The notes beneath the pieces are model-generated. The model was not told where the DNA came from. It worked only from the letters and a program-made list of their open reading frames with translations, and ran no database searches. This document shows, in pieces, positions 41,728-50,815 of a stretch of 55,716 nt of DNA. Numbering within the stretch: position 1 is the first letter of the stretch; each line of letters opens with the position of its first letter. The DNA is from Anaerolineales bacterium. Lineage in GTDB: Bacteria > Chloroflexota > Anaerolineae > 4572-78 > J111. The stretch is taken from positions 1-55,716 of the forward strand of contig JACKAT010000034.1 of the NCBI GenBank assembly GCA_020634935.1. Direction: 5' to 3'. A program made the position numbers and the translations under genes.

Positions 41728-44055
41728 ATGATGATTAGACTCTGGTCGACAATGACGAGATCCCAATGGTTCACAGCCGTAACCCTGGCTATCTTGATGA
41801 CCGTTAACCTTGCGCCTGCCGTTCAGGCGCATGCCAATTTGGTCCGATCTGATCCGGCGGACGGGGCTAACTTGACCGAATCGCCCCAGAAGATCCATCT
41901 CTGGTTCGATGAGGCCATCTCATCGCAGTTTAGCACCGCCCAACTCTTCGACGTCAACAGCCAACCCGTTGAAGCTATTGGGATCAACGCCGATCCAGCC
42001 GATCCAAAGCTCCTGATTTTGACTCTGCCCGAACTACGGCCAGGAGTCTACAGCGTGCTCTGGAAGGTGCTGTCTGAGACGGATGGGCATTTCAGTCAGG
42101 GTTTATTGGTCTTCGGGATAGGCGAAGAAGCGAATTTGGGGACGACCGGTGTCGCCCTAACCAAGACCGAGCTGCCACCCCTGCCTGAAGTTATGCTGCG
42201 TTGGTTTAATTTCAGCCTGCTGGCCGGGCTAGTTGGCGCCATCGCCATGGTTTATCTAGTCCTGGCTCCGGTTGGATATGATGCCGACAGCGAGCCGGCG
42301 GGGACGATGATTCGGCGCACATCGCAGCGGCGAATAGTCGATTGGGCCGGCTGGTGCGCCGGTTCGGCGTTGGTGGTGGGCCTAGGGCTGCTCATTTGGC
42401 AGACCGTCGCCTTGCTGGACACACTGCCGGCAGGCGTATCGTTCTTAAGTGTGGGCTGGCAAATCCTCAGCGAGACGCGCTGGGGCATCTTGTGGCTGGC
42501 TCGCCAGAGCATCTTGTTAATTCTAAGCGGGCTTTTATTCTGGCAGTACCGGACCACCTACAACAAACCTCGGCTGTCCGAGGGGCGAGAAAATGATGGG
42601 ATAGTCTCTCCCATACTCCCGCGTGCTTCGGCTCTTGTGGCCGGTCTGTTATTGTTGGCTTTGGTGACGGTGCAGACGCTTACCAGCCATGCCTCGGCGC
42701 TGACCCCCAACACCACCTTGGCTTTGGTCGTCGATGCCGTGCATCTGTTGGCGGCCAGCCTGTGGTTAGGAGGCTTGCTGGCCCTCGCTGTGGGTTTATT
42801 ACCGTTGATCCGCCGTCGTAATGGCCGGGCCGACTTGACCACCCTGGTAAAAATTGGCTGGCGACCCTTCAGCCGGGTCGCTGCGGTCAGTGTGGGGCTG
42901 CTGGTGGCTACCGGACTATACAGTACCGGCCGCCAGATTGCCTCGATTGATGCTCTGATCACCACCCTCTACGGCCAGGCCCTATTAGGAAAAATCACCC
43001 TCATGCTGTTGGTCGGTGCGTTGGGGCTGCTCAACTCGATGCTGATCCACCCCCAAGTAGCGGCTCCGCTGGCCCGGCTGTTACACCGTCCGACCGGCTG
43101 GACCCCGCTGCCGCTGCGGCGGCTGCCAATCGTGATTGTGGCCGAGGTCAGCCTGGGGCTGCTGGTTTTTTTGGCCGCCGGCCTGCTCACCGCCGCCCCG
43201 GCCCCCCGAGGTCCGGAGTACACCGTGAACGCTGATGAGGTCCCAACCGCCCTGAGTCAGACCGTGGATAATGTGGTGGTCACCATGTTGGTCAAGCCCA
43301 ACCGACCCGGTCAGAATGTTTTCACCGTTTTCGCCGCCGATCGCCGCCGCCCGGCGCCGGCTGAAATTCTGCGGGTCATCGTGCGCTTTACCTTCCTGGG
43401 CCAAGAGATGGGGCGTGTTTCAGCCAATGCCGAGGAAATCGAGCCGGGCCGCTATATGGTGGGCGGGAACTACCTCAGCCTGGCCGGGCCTTGGCAGATC
43501 GACGTGGTGGTCCGGCGTAAAGGTATCGAAGATAGTGTGGCTCACTTTAATTGGCTCGTCGCGCCGCCGGGTGAGTCGCGACCGGTGTTCATTTCCAAAT
43601 ATCGGCTTGAACCTGTACTAACTATCGTGGCCGCCATAACCATTCTGCTGATCTTGTTAGTCGTAGCCAGCGTGTGGTTAGGGCGTGGGGGTCCGTTCGC
43701 CAAATTATTTACCCAACAAACAAGGGTTACAAGCCATAAATGGAGATTTCAAAATGAAAATGAGACTATTTTGGATGTGGAGATCGAAACGGAAAGCTTT
43801 AATCTCGGTGAGGAGGGTAATCACTGGCACCTGTACGTCGACGACCAGCCGGGGCGAATGATTATGGGCGAGATCAACGATGCCGTCTTGCGGGATCTGG
43901 AACCGGGTCAACATCAGATTTCAGCCTATTTGTCCGTTGGCAGTCATGAAGACCTTGAAGATGGGGCAGCGATCGCAATTACCGTAGTCGATCCGGGTCA
44001 AGCGGATGTGAGTATGAGTATGGAGGACCATGAAAGTGAACACCATCACAATTAG
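41728..44055 (+). CDS. CopC-CopD fusion copper transporter with extra C-terminal domain
   Basis: 775 residues from ATG 41728; TTG 41698, ATG 41704 and ATG 41731 are alternatives. The signal peptide ends AVQA, then HANLVRSDPADGANL begins the CopC domain, which keeps the second ligand His (LSETDGHFSQG). The CopD part has about eight helices (from LLAGLVGAIAMVYLVLAP on), with HASALTPN, AVHLLAASLWLGGLLAL and NSMLIHP. After an exterior beta domain and a last helix (about 631-650) comes a further domain of about 90 residues containing GNHWHLYVDDQPG, and a His/Met-rich tail, MEDHESEHHHN. CopD proteins import copper across the membrane; the extra domain and tail may add a metal site. Strong link to the oxidases upstream. 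Confidence 0.88.
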   Translation: MMIRLWSTMTRSQWFTAVTLAILMTVNLAPAVQAHANLVRSDPADGANLTESPQKIHLWFDEAISSQFSTAQLFDVNSQPVEAIGINADPADPKLLILTLPELRPGVYSVLWKVLSETDGHFSQGLLVFGIGEEANLGTTGVALTKTELPPLPEVMLRWFNFSLLAGLVGAIAMVYLVLAPVGYDADSEPAGTMIRRTSQRRIVDWAGWCAGSALVVGLGLLIWQTVALLDTLPAGVSFLSVGWQILSETRWGILWLARQSILLILSGLLFWQYRTTYNKPRLSEGRENDGIVSPILPRASALVAGLLLLALVTVQTLTSHASALTPNTTLALVVDAVHLLAASLWLGGLLALAVGLLPLIRRRNGRADLTTLVKIGWRPFSRVAAVSVGLLVATGLYSTGRQIASIDALITTLYGQALLGKITLMLLVGALGLLNSMLIHPQVAAPLARLLHRPTGWTPLPLRRLPIVIVAEVSLGLLVFLAAGLLTAAPAPRGPEYTVNADEVPTALSQTVDNVVVTMLVKPNRPGQNVFTVFAADRRRPAPAEILRVIVRFTFLGQEMGRVSANAEEIEPGRYMVGGNYLSLAGPWQIDVVVRRKGIEDSVAHFNWLVAPPGESRPVFISKYRLEPVLTIVAAITILLILLVVASVWLGRGGPFAKLFTQQTRVTSHKWRFQNENETILDVEIETESFNLGEEGNHWHLYVDDQPGRMIMGEINDAVLRDLEPGQHQISAYLSVGSHEDLEDGAAIAITVVDPGQADVSMSMEDHESEHHHN

Positions 44056-44082
44056 GTCGTTATCAGCATGAGGAGTACTTAA

Positions 44083-46365
44083 ATGGAACAGAAGCAACGT
44101 ATCAGCCAGAGAGTGGTTATAATAGCCGCGATTCTCTCCGGGTTGCTGACCCTGTTGAGTGGGGCCGTGCAAGCCAGCTCACCGGGCAACATCATATCAG
44201 GGGAAGAATCGGCTAAAATCAACAAGATAGCACCCGAAGTTCAGCAAGTTCTGTCGTCGCTGCAAGCCGACGAGATAACCACGGTGATTGTCAGACTCAA
44301 GGCGCAAGCAAACCTGTTGGCCATTACCGACCGGAACCGTCGGATCCGCATCGAAAAAGTCATCAACGCGCTGCAAAATATGGCCAACGCAACCCAGAAT
44401 CGGATCGAAGCGTTATTGCGGTCCCGAGCAGCCGAGGGGAAAGTTGATCAGTTTGAATCGTTCTGGGTTTTTAACGGATTGGCCGTTACCGCGACGGCGG
44501 ATGTCATCGCCGAACTGGCCGCGCTGCCTGAGGTGGATACGATCACCCCCAATACCACCATCCAAGCGCCTGCCCCACAGACTGCCGGCGGTACCCCCGA
44601 ACCGAATCTGGCCAAGGTCAATGCGCCCGCTATGTGGAGTTTGGGCTTTCGGGGGCAAGGGATTGTAGTGGCGAATATGGACACCGGGGTCAACGTCACC
44701 CATCCCGATCTCGCTGCCCAATGGCGAGGGGGGAGCAACAGTTGGTTCGATCCCAACGGTCAGCATCCGACCACACCCATCGATTTTGATGGACACGGGA
44801 CCTGGACGATGGGAACCATGGTTGGACGGGATGCCGGCGGAAGTGCTATCGGCGTTGCGCCGGAGGCCCAGTGGATTGCCGTCAAAATCTTTAACGATCA
44901 AGGTTCAGCAACGGTCGCTGGCATTCACGCGGGCTATCAATGGCTGCTCGATCCAGACGGCAATCCGGCGACGGATGACACGCCGCATGTTGTCAATAAC
45001 TCTTGGACCTATTCCTCTCCGGGCTGCAATACCGAATTTCAGCTCGACCTAACCGCTTTGCGAGCGGTCGGTATTGTACCCGTCTTTGCTGCCGGGAATT
45101 TCGGCTCCGGTTCGTCAACCGGCGCCAGCCCGTCTAATAATCCGGCAGCGTTTGCGGTGGGGGCTACCGACAACAGCGATATAATTTATGCTGGCAGCAG
45201 TCGCGGCCCATCTGACTGCTGGGAGGCCGAAACCATTTTTCCGGAAATGGTGGCGCCCGGCGTAAATATCCGCACGTCCGACCCCAGCGGTTATGCGAAC
45301 GTCACCGGAACCTCCCTAGCCGCGCCCCATGTGGCAGGCGGGCTGGCCCTCCTATTGAGCAGTGATCCCAATCTGACGGTGACCGAACAGGAATGGGCCA
45401 TGCTTGATGGAGCCAAGGACCTCGGCCCTTCCGGACCGGACAACGATTTTGGGAGCGGCCGTCTTGATATCCTGGCTGCATATCAATCGCTCCAGTCGGG
45501 TGGACCGCCTACGCCGAGTATCGGGCCGAATCTGGCCTTAAACAAATCGGTTACTGTGTCATCGTTCCAAAGTCAGGACGGTAATATGGCCGTCGATGGA
45601 GATCTGACAACATATTGGCAAACCGCCAAAGCCGTTGGCAAGAACACGTTACCTTCGGAATGGATTAATGTTGATTTGGGAAGCAATATCTCGGTCACCC
45701 AGGTGGTGTTGAAATGGGACGCCAACTTTGCTACCAACTACACCATTCAGATCTCATACGATAACGAGTCGTGGGCAAACGTGTTCAGCACGACGACCGG
45801 GGACGGTGGCAATGACTTGATTACCTTCACACCGGTCTTGGCCCGCTATGTGAGATTGATATCCACCGCTTGGAGCAGCTCCAGTCAACGGAATTGGCTA
45901 AGAGAATTTGAAATCTACGGCGACGCCAGTGATCCAGCCCCAACGCCGACGCCGACCAATACGCCGACATCCACCCCAACACCCATGTCTACGGCAACCC
46001 CGACCTCTACGCCCGATAACCAAAATACCATGCATGTGGGCGACCTGGACGGATCGTCCAGCCCGGGCAAAAGGGATCGCTGGGACGCCATTGTCGTCGT
46101 GACCGTCCATGACGCGAACGCGACACCGCTGGCCAACGCCACAGTCAACGGTTCCTGGAGTAACGGCGCCAGTGGGAGCGACTCGTGTAATACGGATACC
46201 TCCGGACAATGCAGCTTCACCAAAAATAGTATTAGAGGCAACGTGGCCAATGTAATCTTTGAAGTGGATAGCGTGACCCATTCCAACTACAACTACCTGC
46301 CCTCAGCAAATCAAGACCCGGACGGCGACAGCGATGGCACGACCATCTCGATCCCCAAACCGTAG
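44083..46365 (+). CDS. Secreted subtilisin-family (S8) serine protease with discoidin-like and shared C-terminal domains
   Basis: 760 residues behind GAGGAG. Signal peptide (about 1-32), an I9-like propeptide (about 45-160), and the catalytic domain with Asp200 (VVANMDTGVN), His238 (DFDGHGTWTMGT), Asn306 (NNSW) and Ser411 (VTGTSLAAPHVAGG); all of the triad is present. An F5/8-type discoidin domain follows (about 500-625, NLALNKSVTVSSFQ to WLREFEIYGD), then a PT linker (TPTPTNTPTSTPTP) and a final domain of about 105 residues (MHVGDLDGSS...NQDPDGDSDGTTI). This last domain is like the end of the 36719-39016 product. It probably works outside the cell, binding carbohydrate through the discoidin part. 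It may mature neighbouring surface proteins. Confidence 0.93.
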   Translation: MEQKQRISQRVVIIAAILSGLLTLLSGAVQASSPGNIISGEESAKINKIAPEVQQVLSSLQADEITTVIVRLKAQANLLAITDRNRRIRIEKVINALQNMANATQNRIEALLRSRAAEGKVDQFESFWVFNGLAVTATADVIAELAALPEVDTITPNTTIQAPAPQTAGGTPEPNLAKVNAPAMWSLGFRGQGIVVANMDTGVNVTHPDLAAQWRGGSNSWFDPNGQHPTTPIDFDGHGTWTMGTMVGRDAGGSAIGVAPEAQWIAVKIFNDQGSATVAGIHAGYQWLLDPDGNPATDDTPHVVNNSWTYSSPGCNTEFQLDLTALRAVGIVPVFAAGNFGSGSSTGASPSNNPAAFAVGATDNSDIIYAGSSRGPSDCWEAETIFPEMVAPGVNIRTSDPSGYANVTGTSLAAPHVAGGLALLLSSDPNLTVTEQEWAMLDGAKDLGPSGPDNDFGSGRLDILAAYQSLQSGGPPTPSIGPNLALNKSVTVSSFQSQDGNMAVDGDLTTYWQTAKAVGKNTLPSEWINVDLGSNISVTQVVLKWDANFATNYTIQISYDNESWANVFSTTTGDGGNDLITFTPVLARYVRLISTAWSSSSQRNWLREFEIYGDASDPAPTPTPTNTPTSTPTPMSTATPTSTPDNQNTMHVGDLDGSSSPGKRDRWDAIVVVTVHDANATPLANATVNGSWSNGASGSDSCNTDTSGQCSFTKNSIRGNVANVIFEVDSVTHSNYNYLPSANQDPDGDSDGTTISIPKP

Positions 46366-46394
46366 TGGCGCGTAGGGCAGAAATTACGCCATTA

Positions 46395-46447
46395 GTTCGT
46401 AGTTATCCGTTGCCTTGAGTAGCACCGCTAAAGCCGTTACTACGAAC
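46395..46447. repeat. Inverted repeat in the spacer after the protease
   Basis: GTTCGTAGT (46395-46403) and ACTACGAAC (46439-46447) are perfect complements with a 35-base loop. Flanking TTACGCC and GGCGTGA add an imperfect outer stem. The 164-bp spacer shows nothing else. Confidence 0.45.
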
Positions 46448-46532
46448 CATCCAGGTAGTTACGGCGTGATCTACTCACTGCCATCGGGCTGTCTTAATTG
46501 AATGCAATTTAGCTCGGCCAAGGAGTGCTGTG

Positions 46533-47609
46533 ATGTTAAATAAATTTTCGATGCTCCAACCGAAACGACCTCAAAATCGACTCTGGGGTTGGCTAATCCT
46601 CTCCATTTTACTGGTTGGGCCTACTATAGCCTGTTCGGTCGGCAAGCAGGGGGCGGCATCCTCCAACCGAGTCATCTGGATTAGTAGAACTTTGCCCACC
46701 CTGACCCCAACGGCTGTGGCCGTAGCACAGGCCATTATCCCGTCTGAAGCGCCTGACTCGCCGGTTAACGCCCCTGCTTCGGCGCAAACGCTCGGCGGGC
46801 AGCCCACACCGATATTACGGCCAACCAATACGCCCATTAAGGTCGCCGCTCCGGCTCAGCCGGCTGGCCGATTGGCTCCGTCGCCAGCCGACTTAGCCTC
46901 TAACGCACCACCCACGCCTACGCCGGATTCGTCGCCCGTGGAGGCCCTTGACCCAACACCACCGCCGCCGGTACCAACACCCAACCCAGAATCGGCTGCA
47001 CCCGCCAGCCCTGAAATTAATGTAGCGCCGAATGGATCGGAATGGGTCTTTATGGGGGTCCAGATCTCCTATCAAGATGAAGAAGGGGTCATCATCGATG
47101 GCGATATCATTAACAATACCGACGCCCCACAGGACATTGTCAAACTGACCGGCACCATCTACGACAGCCAGGGTCAGGGCGTGGCCGATGTCGATAATGA
47201 TGCGGCGGCCTATTGGCCGCTGGAAACTGTGCCCCCCGGCGGACAAGTGCCTTTTGAGATGACGATCTACCAAATTCAAGATATCGCCAATTTTGATTTG
47301 GATGTTGTCGCTCAACCGAGTCGAGAAACGCCTCGGCAAGATTTCGAGTTAGCCGATCTTGACCCATCGATTGACGAGGGTAACTATTGCGTAACGGGCA
47401 AGTTGTGGAACCGGGGCGATCCTCTGTTAGACTACTTACTGGTCTTAGTCATTTTGTATAACGATCAGGATAAAGTGGTCAACTTTGGCACCTATCAAGG
47501 GAATTCTCCCGAAGAGGTCCAGAACGACGACGCTTTGAACTTCGAAGTCTGCACTGATTCGTACAATCAACAGATTGCTCGCCACGAACTCCGCGCCATT
47601 GGACTTTAA
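46533..47609 (+). CDS. Probable lipoprotein with PT-rich linker and FxLYD-like domains
   Basis: 358 residues from ATG 46533, spaced 7 bases from AAGGAG (46520-46525); GTG 46530 is possible. The signal ends PTIACSVG, a plausible lipobox. A Pro/Ala/Thr linker runs from about 45 to 165 (PPTPTPDSSPVEALDPTPPP). The folded part has two beta domains: VFMGVQISYQDEEGVIIDGD to PFEMTIYQIQDIANFDL, and YCVTGKLWNRGDPLLDYLLV to HELRAIGL. Both are like FxLYD modules, which describe differences between local and distant structure in surface proteins. Its function is unknown. The next gene starts 43 bp downstream and has similar architecture, so they form a pair. Confidence 0.65.
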   Translation: MLNKFSMLQPKRPQNRLWGWLILSILLVGPTIACSVGKQGAASSNRVIWISRTLPTLTPTAVAVAQAIIPSEAPDSPVNAPASAQTLGGQPTPILRPTNTPIKVAAPAQPAGRLAPSPADLASNAPPTPTPDSSPVEALDPTPPPPVPTPNPESAAPASPEINVAPNGSEWVFMGVQISYQDEEGVIIDGDIINNTDAPQDIVKLTGTIYDSQGQGVADVDNDAAAYWPLETVPPGGQVPFEMTIYQIQDIANFDLDVVAQPSRETPRQDFELADLDPSIDEGNYCVTGKLWNRGDPLLDYLLVLVILYNDQDKVVNFGTYQGNSPEEVQNDDALNFEVCTDSYNQQIARHELRAIGL

Positions 47610-47652
47610 GCAGGGCATTCGGTGGCCGCGAAGCCATCAAGGAGGTTTAGCT

Positions 47653-48888
47653 ATGAAGCGCCGGCTGGGATTTTTAATTGATCTGGTCATTTTTGTGGCG
47701 ATCTACCCACTGCTGATTTGTGTCATTCTGGTAACCACAGTGGGGATGTCGCTGTTGGATAATTGGGCAACGCGTTCTTCAGACGTGGCCAGCCGGCCTA
47801 CGGCTGTAGCCCGCAGTTATCGACGGGCCGTCTTGCCCACGACCCTACTCGCCGCAGCGCCAAACTCTAACCGGGCTACCTCCACCGGTCAAAACGCCGA
47901 TCCTCCAATTGAAAATCAAGCGCAAACGGCTTCCTCAAGTGGGCCTTCCGCGCTGGCTGTTGTTGCGGGTCAGGCAGCCAGCGCCAATGACGCTGTGCCG
48001 GCCCAACTCGATCACCCGGCTCAGCCCCAGCGCGATACGGCCTCAGCCTCACCGCTAGATATTCCCGACGTTGATACCGTCGCCATGGATTCGACCCACC
48101 CGCTCGCCCCTCAGCCCCTGCCGACGGCATCGCCTACCCTTGATCTAGACTTTAGCGTTTTCTCCGGCCAAGACTCCCGAAGCGCCGCCTCTCGGCCATC
48201 GACGCCGGCTCCGGATGAGAGGGTAACCGGTCTGGTTAAAAGTTTTATCAGCACCATCAGTGAGCCCAATCCCAGTCCCACGCTCCATTTCGGATCGCTG
48301 CCAACTTTAACCCCAACCTCAACCGGCACCGCCACCTCGACCCCAACCGTTACCCCGACCAGCACCGATACCCCCACAGAGACGCCCCTTCCAACCCAAA
48401 CGCCAACCGCACCGAATACGGCCACACCGACTCAGACGCCGCTGCCAACCAATACGCCTCAGCCACCACCCTTACCATCGCCCACCGCGACGCCCTTACC
48501 AACGGAGACACCCTTGCCGGAATATGATTTCCTACTGGCCGAATTTTTCAACAGTCCCACCACCAATACATTTCTGCAAGCCTATGTCGCTATTGTGGAT
48601 CCCAATGAAATCCCTATTGGCGATATGAAGGTTATCGGCGCCCGGTTGGATCACAATCTGACCTATGAAAGCCCTCTTTCGACCTGGCACTTTGAGGGGT
48701 ACAGCGCCCCCGGCGAGGTGATCAAATCCGGCAATGTGAAATTCGAGCCGCCCGGTGGTATCGAGACCACCTCTTGGGTGCTGTATTTAGCTGATGCGCA
48801 AGGCAATCGTATGTCGGCCGATCTGCCTTTCGATGTCGATGAAAATGATAAGCAGTGGTACTTTATAAAGTTTCGCCGGAAGTATTAG
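47653..48888 (+). CDS. Membrane-anchored Pro/Thr-rich protein with C-terminal beta domain
   Basis: 411 residues from ATG 47653 behind AAGGAGG (47639-47645). The N-terminal helix (about 6-32, LGFLIDLVIFVAIYPLLICV) is probably uncleaved. A long low-complexity region follows (about 50-290), ending in TPTSTGTATSTPTVTPTSTD-like repeats. A folded C-terminal domain of about 120 residues comes last (YDFLLAEFFNSPTTNTFLQA, GARLDHNLTYESPLSTWHFE, KQWYFIKFRRKY). It has no catalytic motif that I recognise. The architecture matches many Chloroflexota cell-surface proteins in which the PT-rich part spans the envelope. Confidence 0.65.
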   Translation: MKRRLGFLIDLVIFVAIYPLLICVILVTTVGMSLLDNWATRSSDVASRPTAVARSYRRAVLPTTLLAAAPNSNRATSTGQNADPPIENQAQTASSSGPSALAVVAGQAASANDAVPAQLDHPAQPQRDTASASPLDIPDVDTVAMDSTHPLAPQPLPTASPTLDLDFSVFSGQDSRSAASRPSTPAPDERVTGLVKSFISTISEPNPSPTLHFGSLPTLTPTSTGTATSTPTVTPTSTDTPTETPLPTQTPTAPNTATPTQTPLPTNTPQPPPLPSPTATPLPTETPLPEYDFLLAEFFNSPTTNTFLQAYVAIVDPNEIPIGDMKVIGARLDHNLTYESPLSTWHFEGYSAPGEVIKSGNVKFEPPGGIETTSWVLYLADAQGNRMSADLPFDVDENDKQWYFIKFRRKY

Positions 48889-48970
48889 CCGGTTTGATGA
48901 TAAAACGGTCATACGAGATCGGCAATTTAGGACAACACCGAGGCCGTTCAATTTGTGCGGAGACGGAGAA

Positions 48971-50302
48971 ATGTTCAGTCAGCGACGATTTCTGATCATC
49001 CTGTTAACAATCGGCTGGTTTTGTATTCTTAACCCCGTTGCGGCCCAGGAACCTGGCCGCGATGGTGACGATCAATTTTCTACCTCGTCGCTTGAGCTGA
49101 CCGGTTCGGGTTGGATTGAAGGCGGCCCATATCGGTCGGCGTCGGCTGCCGCAACCGTGGTTCTCGATCCGGTAGATTGTAAGGGTATGAGTTCGCCGGT
49201 TGTCGGTTACGAGGTTTCCAAAGAGCAAGATCCAAACGATGTCGCCGGGTTCATTAATAATTTAACGACTAATGGCTTTAGCGTGGGCACAGTTGACATT
49301 AACCTAGCAACAATTCCACCTTGTGTGGATATCCTGATTGTGCATGGCTTGGCTCATAACAGCCATCTTGCCGCCGCCTACAGCCAAGATGAAGGCAATC
49401 TGCTCAAGAACTGGACGGCCGACGGCCACGGCTTAATGCTAAATGGTGATTGGGGCGCTTTCAAAACGGAAACACAGGCTCTTTTCGAGGCGTTCGGCTA
49501 CAGTCAGTTGGGCGGCGCTGTGCGGGATCCAACGGACTTCGACCCGGCCGGCCCCACCATCGACCCCACCATTTGGGTAATCTATCAAACCGATAATTTT
49601 ACCGGTCACCCTGGCCTCGCCGGCGTCACCGCTTTGCAACTGCAAGCCGGTTCCTGGCTGACTCCGGCCAATAACGCGATCGTGACGACCGATGTTGACG
49701 CTAATCCGGCGCTTGCTCCGGTCATGGCCGCTTTTGACCATGACGCCGGCTGTGTGGCGCTCACCACTGATAGTAACTGGTACGCCACCGATAACGGGAT
49801 CGGCGGATATGCCAAGCAAGATAATGCCAAAGTGGCGAGCCAAATGATGGCCTGGCTCAACGATTGCTCACCCCTGGCGCCAACCAGTACCAAACTATTT
49901 TTGCCGTTGATCCTACGCACCTTTAGCCAACGGACCAGCTTCCCCCTCTTTATCGGCCCGGCCATTCCATCGCGTCCTATCGCTTTTCAAGGCGAGGTCT
50001 TCTACACGACCTCAGTCCAAATCCCGAGTTCGCTCCCGGTGGGCGGTAAATTCTATTTTTCATCTGAACCTGACCGGGTTAGCCCTGTAGTCGTTGATGA
50101 CGACCTGGTCGTTCAGCAGGACAGCCTCAACCGATTCATCTATCACTTCTCTCCCGGAGGACGACCGGTTCAACCGGCTATCGTTGAGGTTCCACGGGCG
50201 ACGATGGAGCAGATGGCCGGTCAGACCGTCATCGTCAAATACCGCGATGTCTATGCCGGCGTCATCTACGCCAGTGAAATACGGCTCATCTGGACGCCAT
50301 AG
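48971..50302 (+). CDS. Secreted protein with GATase-like fold and internal FLPLIL motif
   Basis: 443 residues from ATG 48971 (GGAGACGGAG before it); TTG 48953 is an alternative. The signal peptide ends PVAAQEPGR. A domain of about 220 residues (VVGYEVSKEQDPND, IPPCVDILIVHGLAHN, GHGLMLNGDWGAF, CVALTTDSNWYATDNGIGGY) resembles DUF4350/GATase1-like Rossmann folds used as ligand-binding rather than catalytic modules. The linker TSTKLFLPLILRTFSQR carries the motif seen at the C-terminus of the 27144-27722 product. A last beta domain (about 325-443) follows. Function unknown. It is on its own, 82 bp after the previous gene. Confidence 0.6.
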   Translation: MFSQRRFLIILLTIGWFCILNPVAAQEPGRDGDDQFSTSSLELTGSGWIEGGPYRSASAAATVVLDPVDCKGMSSPVVGYEVSKEQDPNDVAGFINNLTTNGFSVGTVDINLATIPPCVDILIVHGLAHNSHLAAAYSQDEGNLLKNWTADGHGLMLNGDWGAFKTETQALFEAFGYSQLGGAVRDPTDFDPAGPTIDPTIWVIYQTDNFTGHPGLAGVTALQLQAGSWLTPANNAIVTTDVDANPALAPVMAAFDHDAGCVALTTDSNWYATDNGIGGYAKQDNAKVASQMMAWLNDCSPLAPTSTKLFLPLILRTFSQRTSFPLFIGPAIPSRPIAFQGEVFYTTSVQIPSSLPVGGKFYFSSEPDRVSPVVVDDDLVVQQDSLNRFIYHFSPGGRPVQPAIVEVPRATMEQMAGQTVIVKYRDVYAGVIYASEIRLIWTP

Positions 50303-50815
50303 CGGTGGCAGACGCTGCCTCAAACGGATCGATCCACTGATCGCTTAGACTTGATTTACACAGCGACTCACGTTCTATGTTCTACTTCACCAAAACGAAA
50401 ATACCTCTCTGGTTAGTAGTAATGGCTTATGAAGGTTAAGAATACGCCGGGTCAACAAACGCGAGGCTAAAGCCATCGCGTTGAAAGAGCCAAGGACGCT
50501 AAAGCGCCCTCAGATGGCGCCATTCTAGCCCGAAAGGGCTTTGTTCTCTCAGCACGGGTCTTTAGGCCCGTGCTTTGGGGGACGGCAAGTTGGTACCCCG
50601 ATCAAATTCTTAATTTTCATTAGCCATTTCCTTCAGTCGTGCCACCGTAGAACGTGAAAGGTTCGGCGTGCGCCGAAAACACCCTCAGTACCTATTGCCT
50701 CTTTCTTATTTCCCCTTTTCCGACTATAATCCCCATCATAAACGTAATATATGAACTACGAACTACACGCTACGTTTTATTCTCCCACCCCACCCCAGAG
50801 CCAAACAGATCAATC
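50303..50815. other. Spacer with a series of short stem-loops
   Basis: About 513 bp. Four unlike hairpins follow one another: GCGA-GGCT/AGCC-A-TCGC (50461-50479), GG-A-CGCT/AGCG-CC (50494-50508), AGCCC/GGGCT (50527-50540) and AGCACGGG/CCCGTGCT (50551-50574). A fifth, TTCGGCG/CGCCGAA, is at 50662-50677. Each of the first, second and fourth has a TAAAG or CTTTA loop, suggesting variants of one repeat. No gene seen. Confidence 0.5.
50551..50574 (+). terminator. Stem-loop, possible terminator
   Basis: AGCACGGG (50551-50558) and CCCGTGCT (50567-50574) with loop TCTTTAGG, then TTGGGG. No good T-run, so it could be a repeat hairpin instead. Confidence 0.35.
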
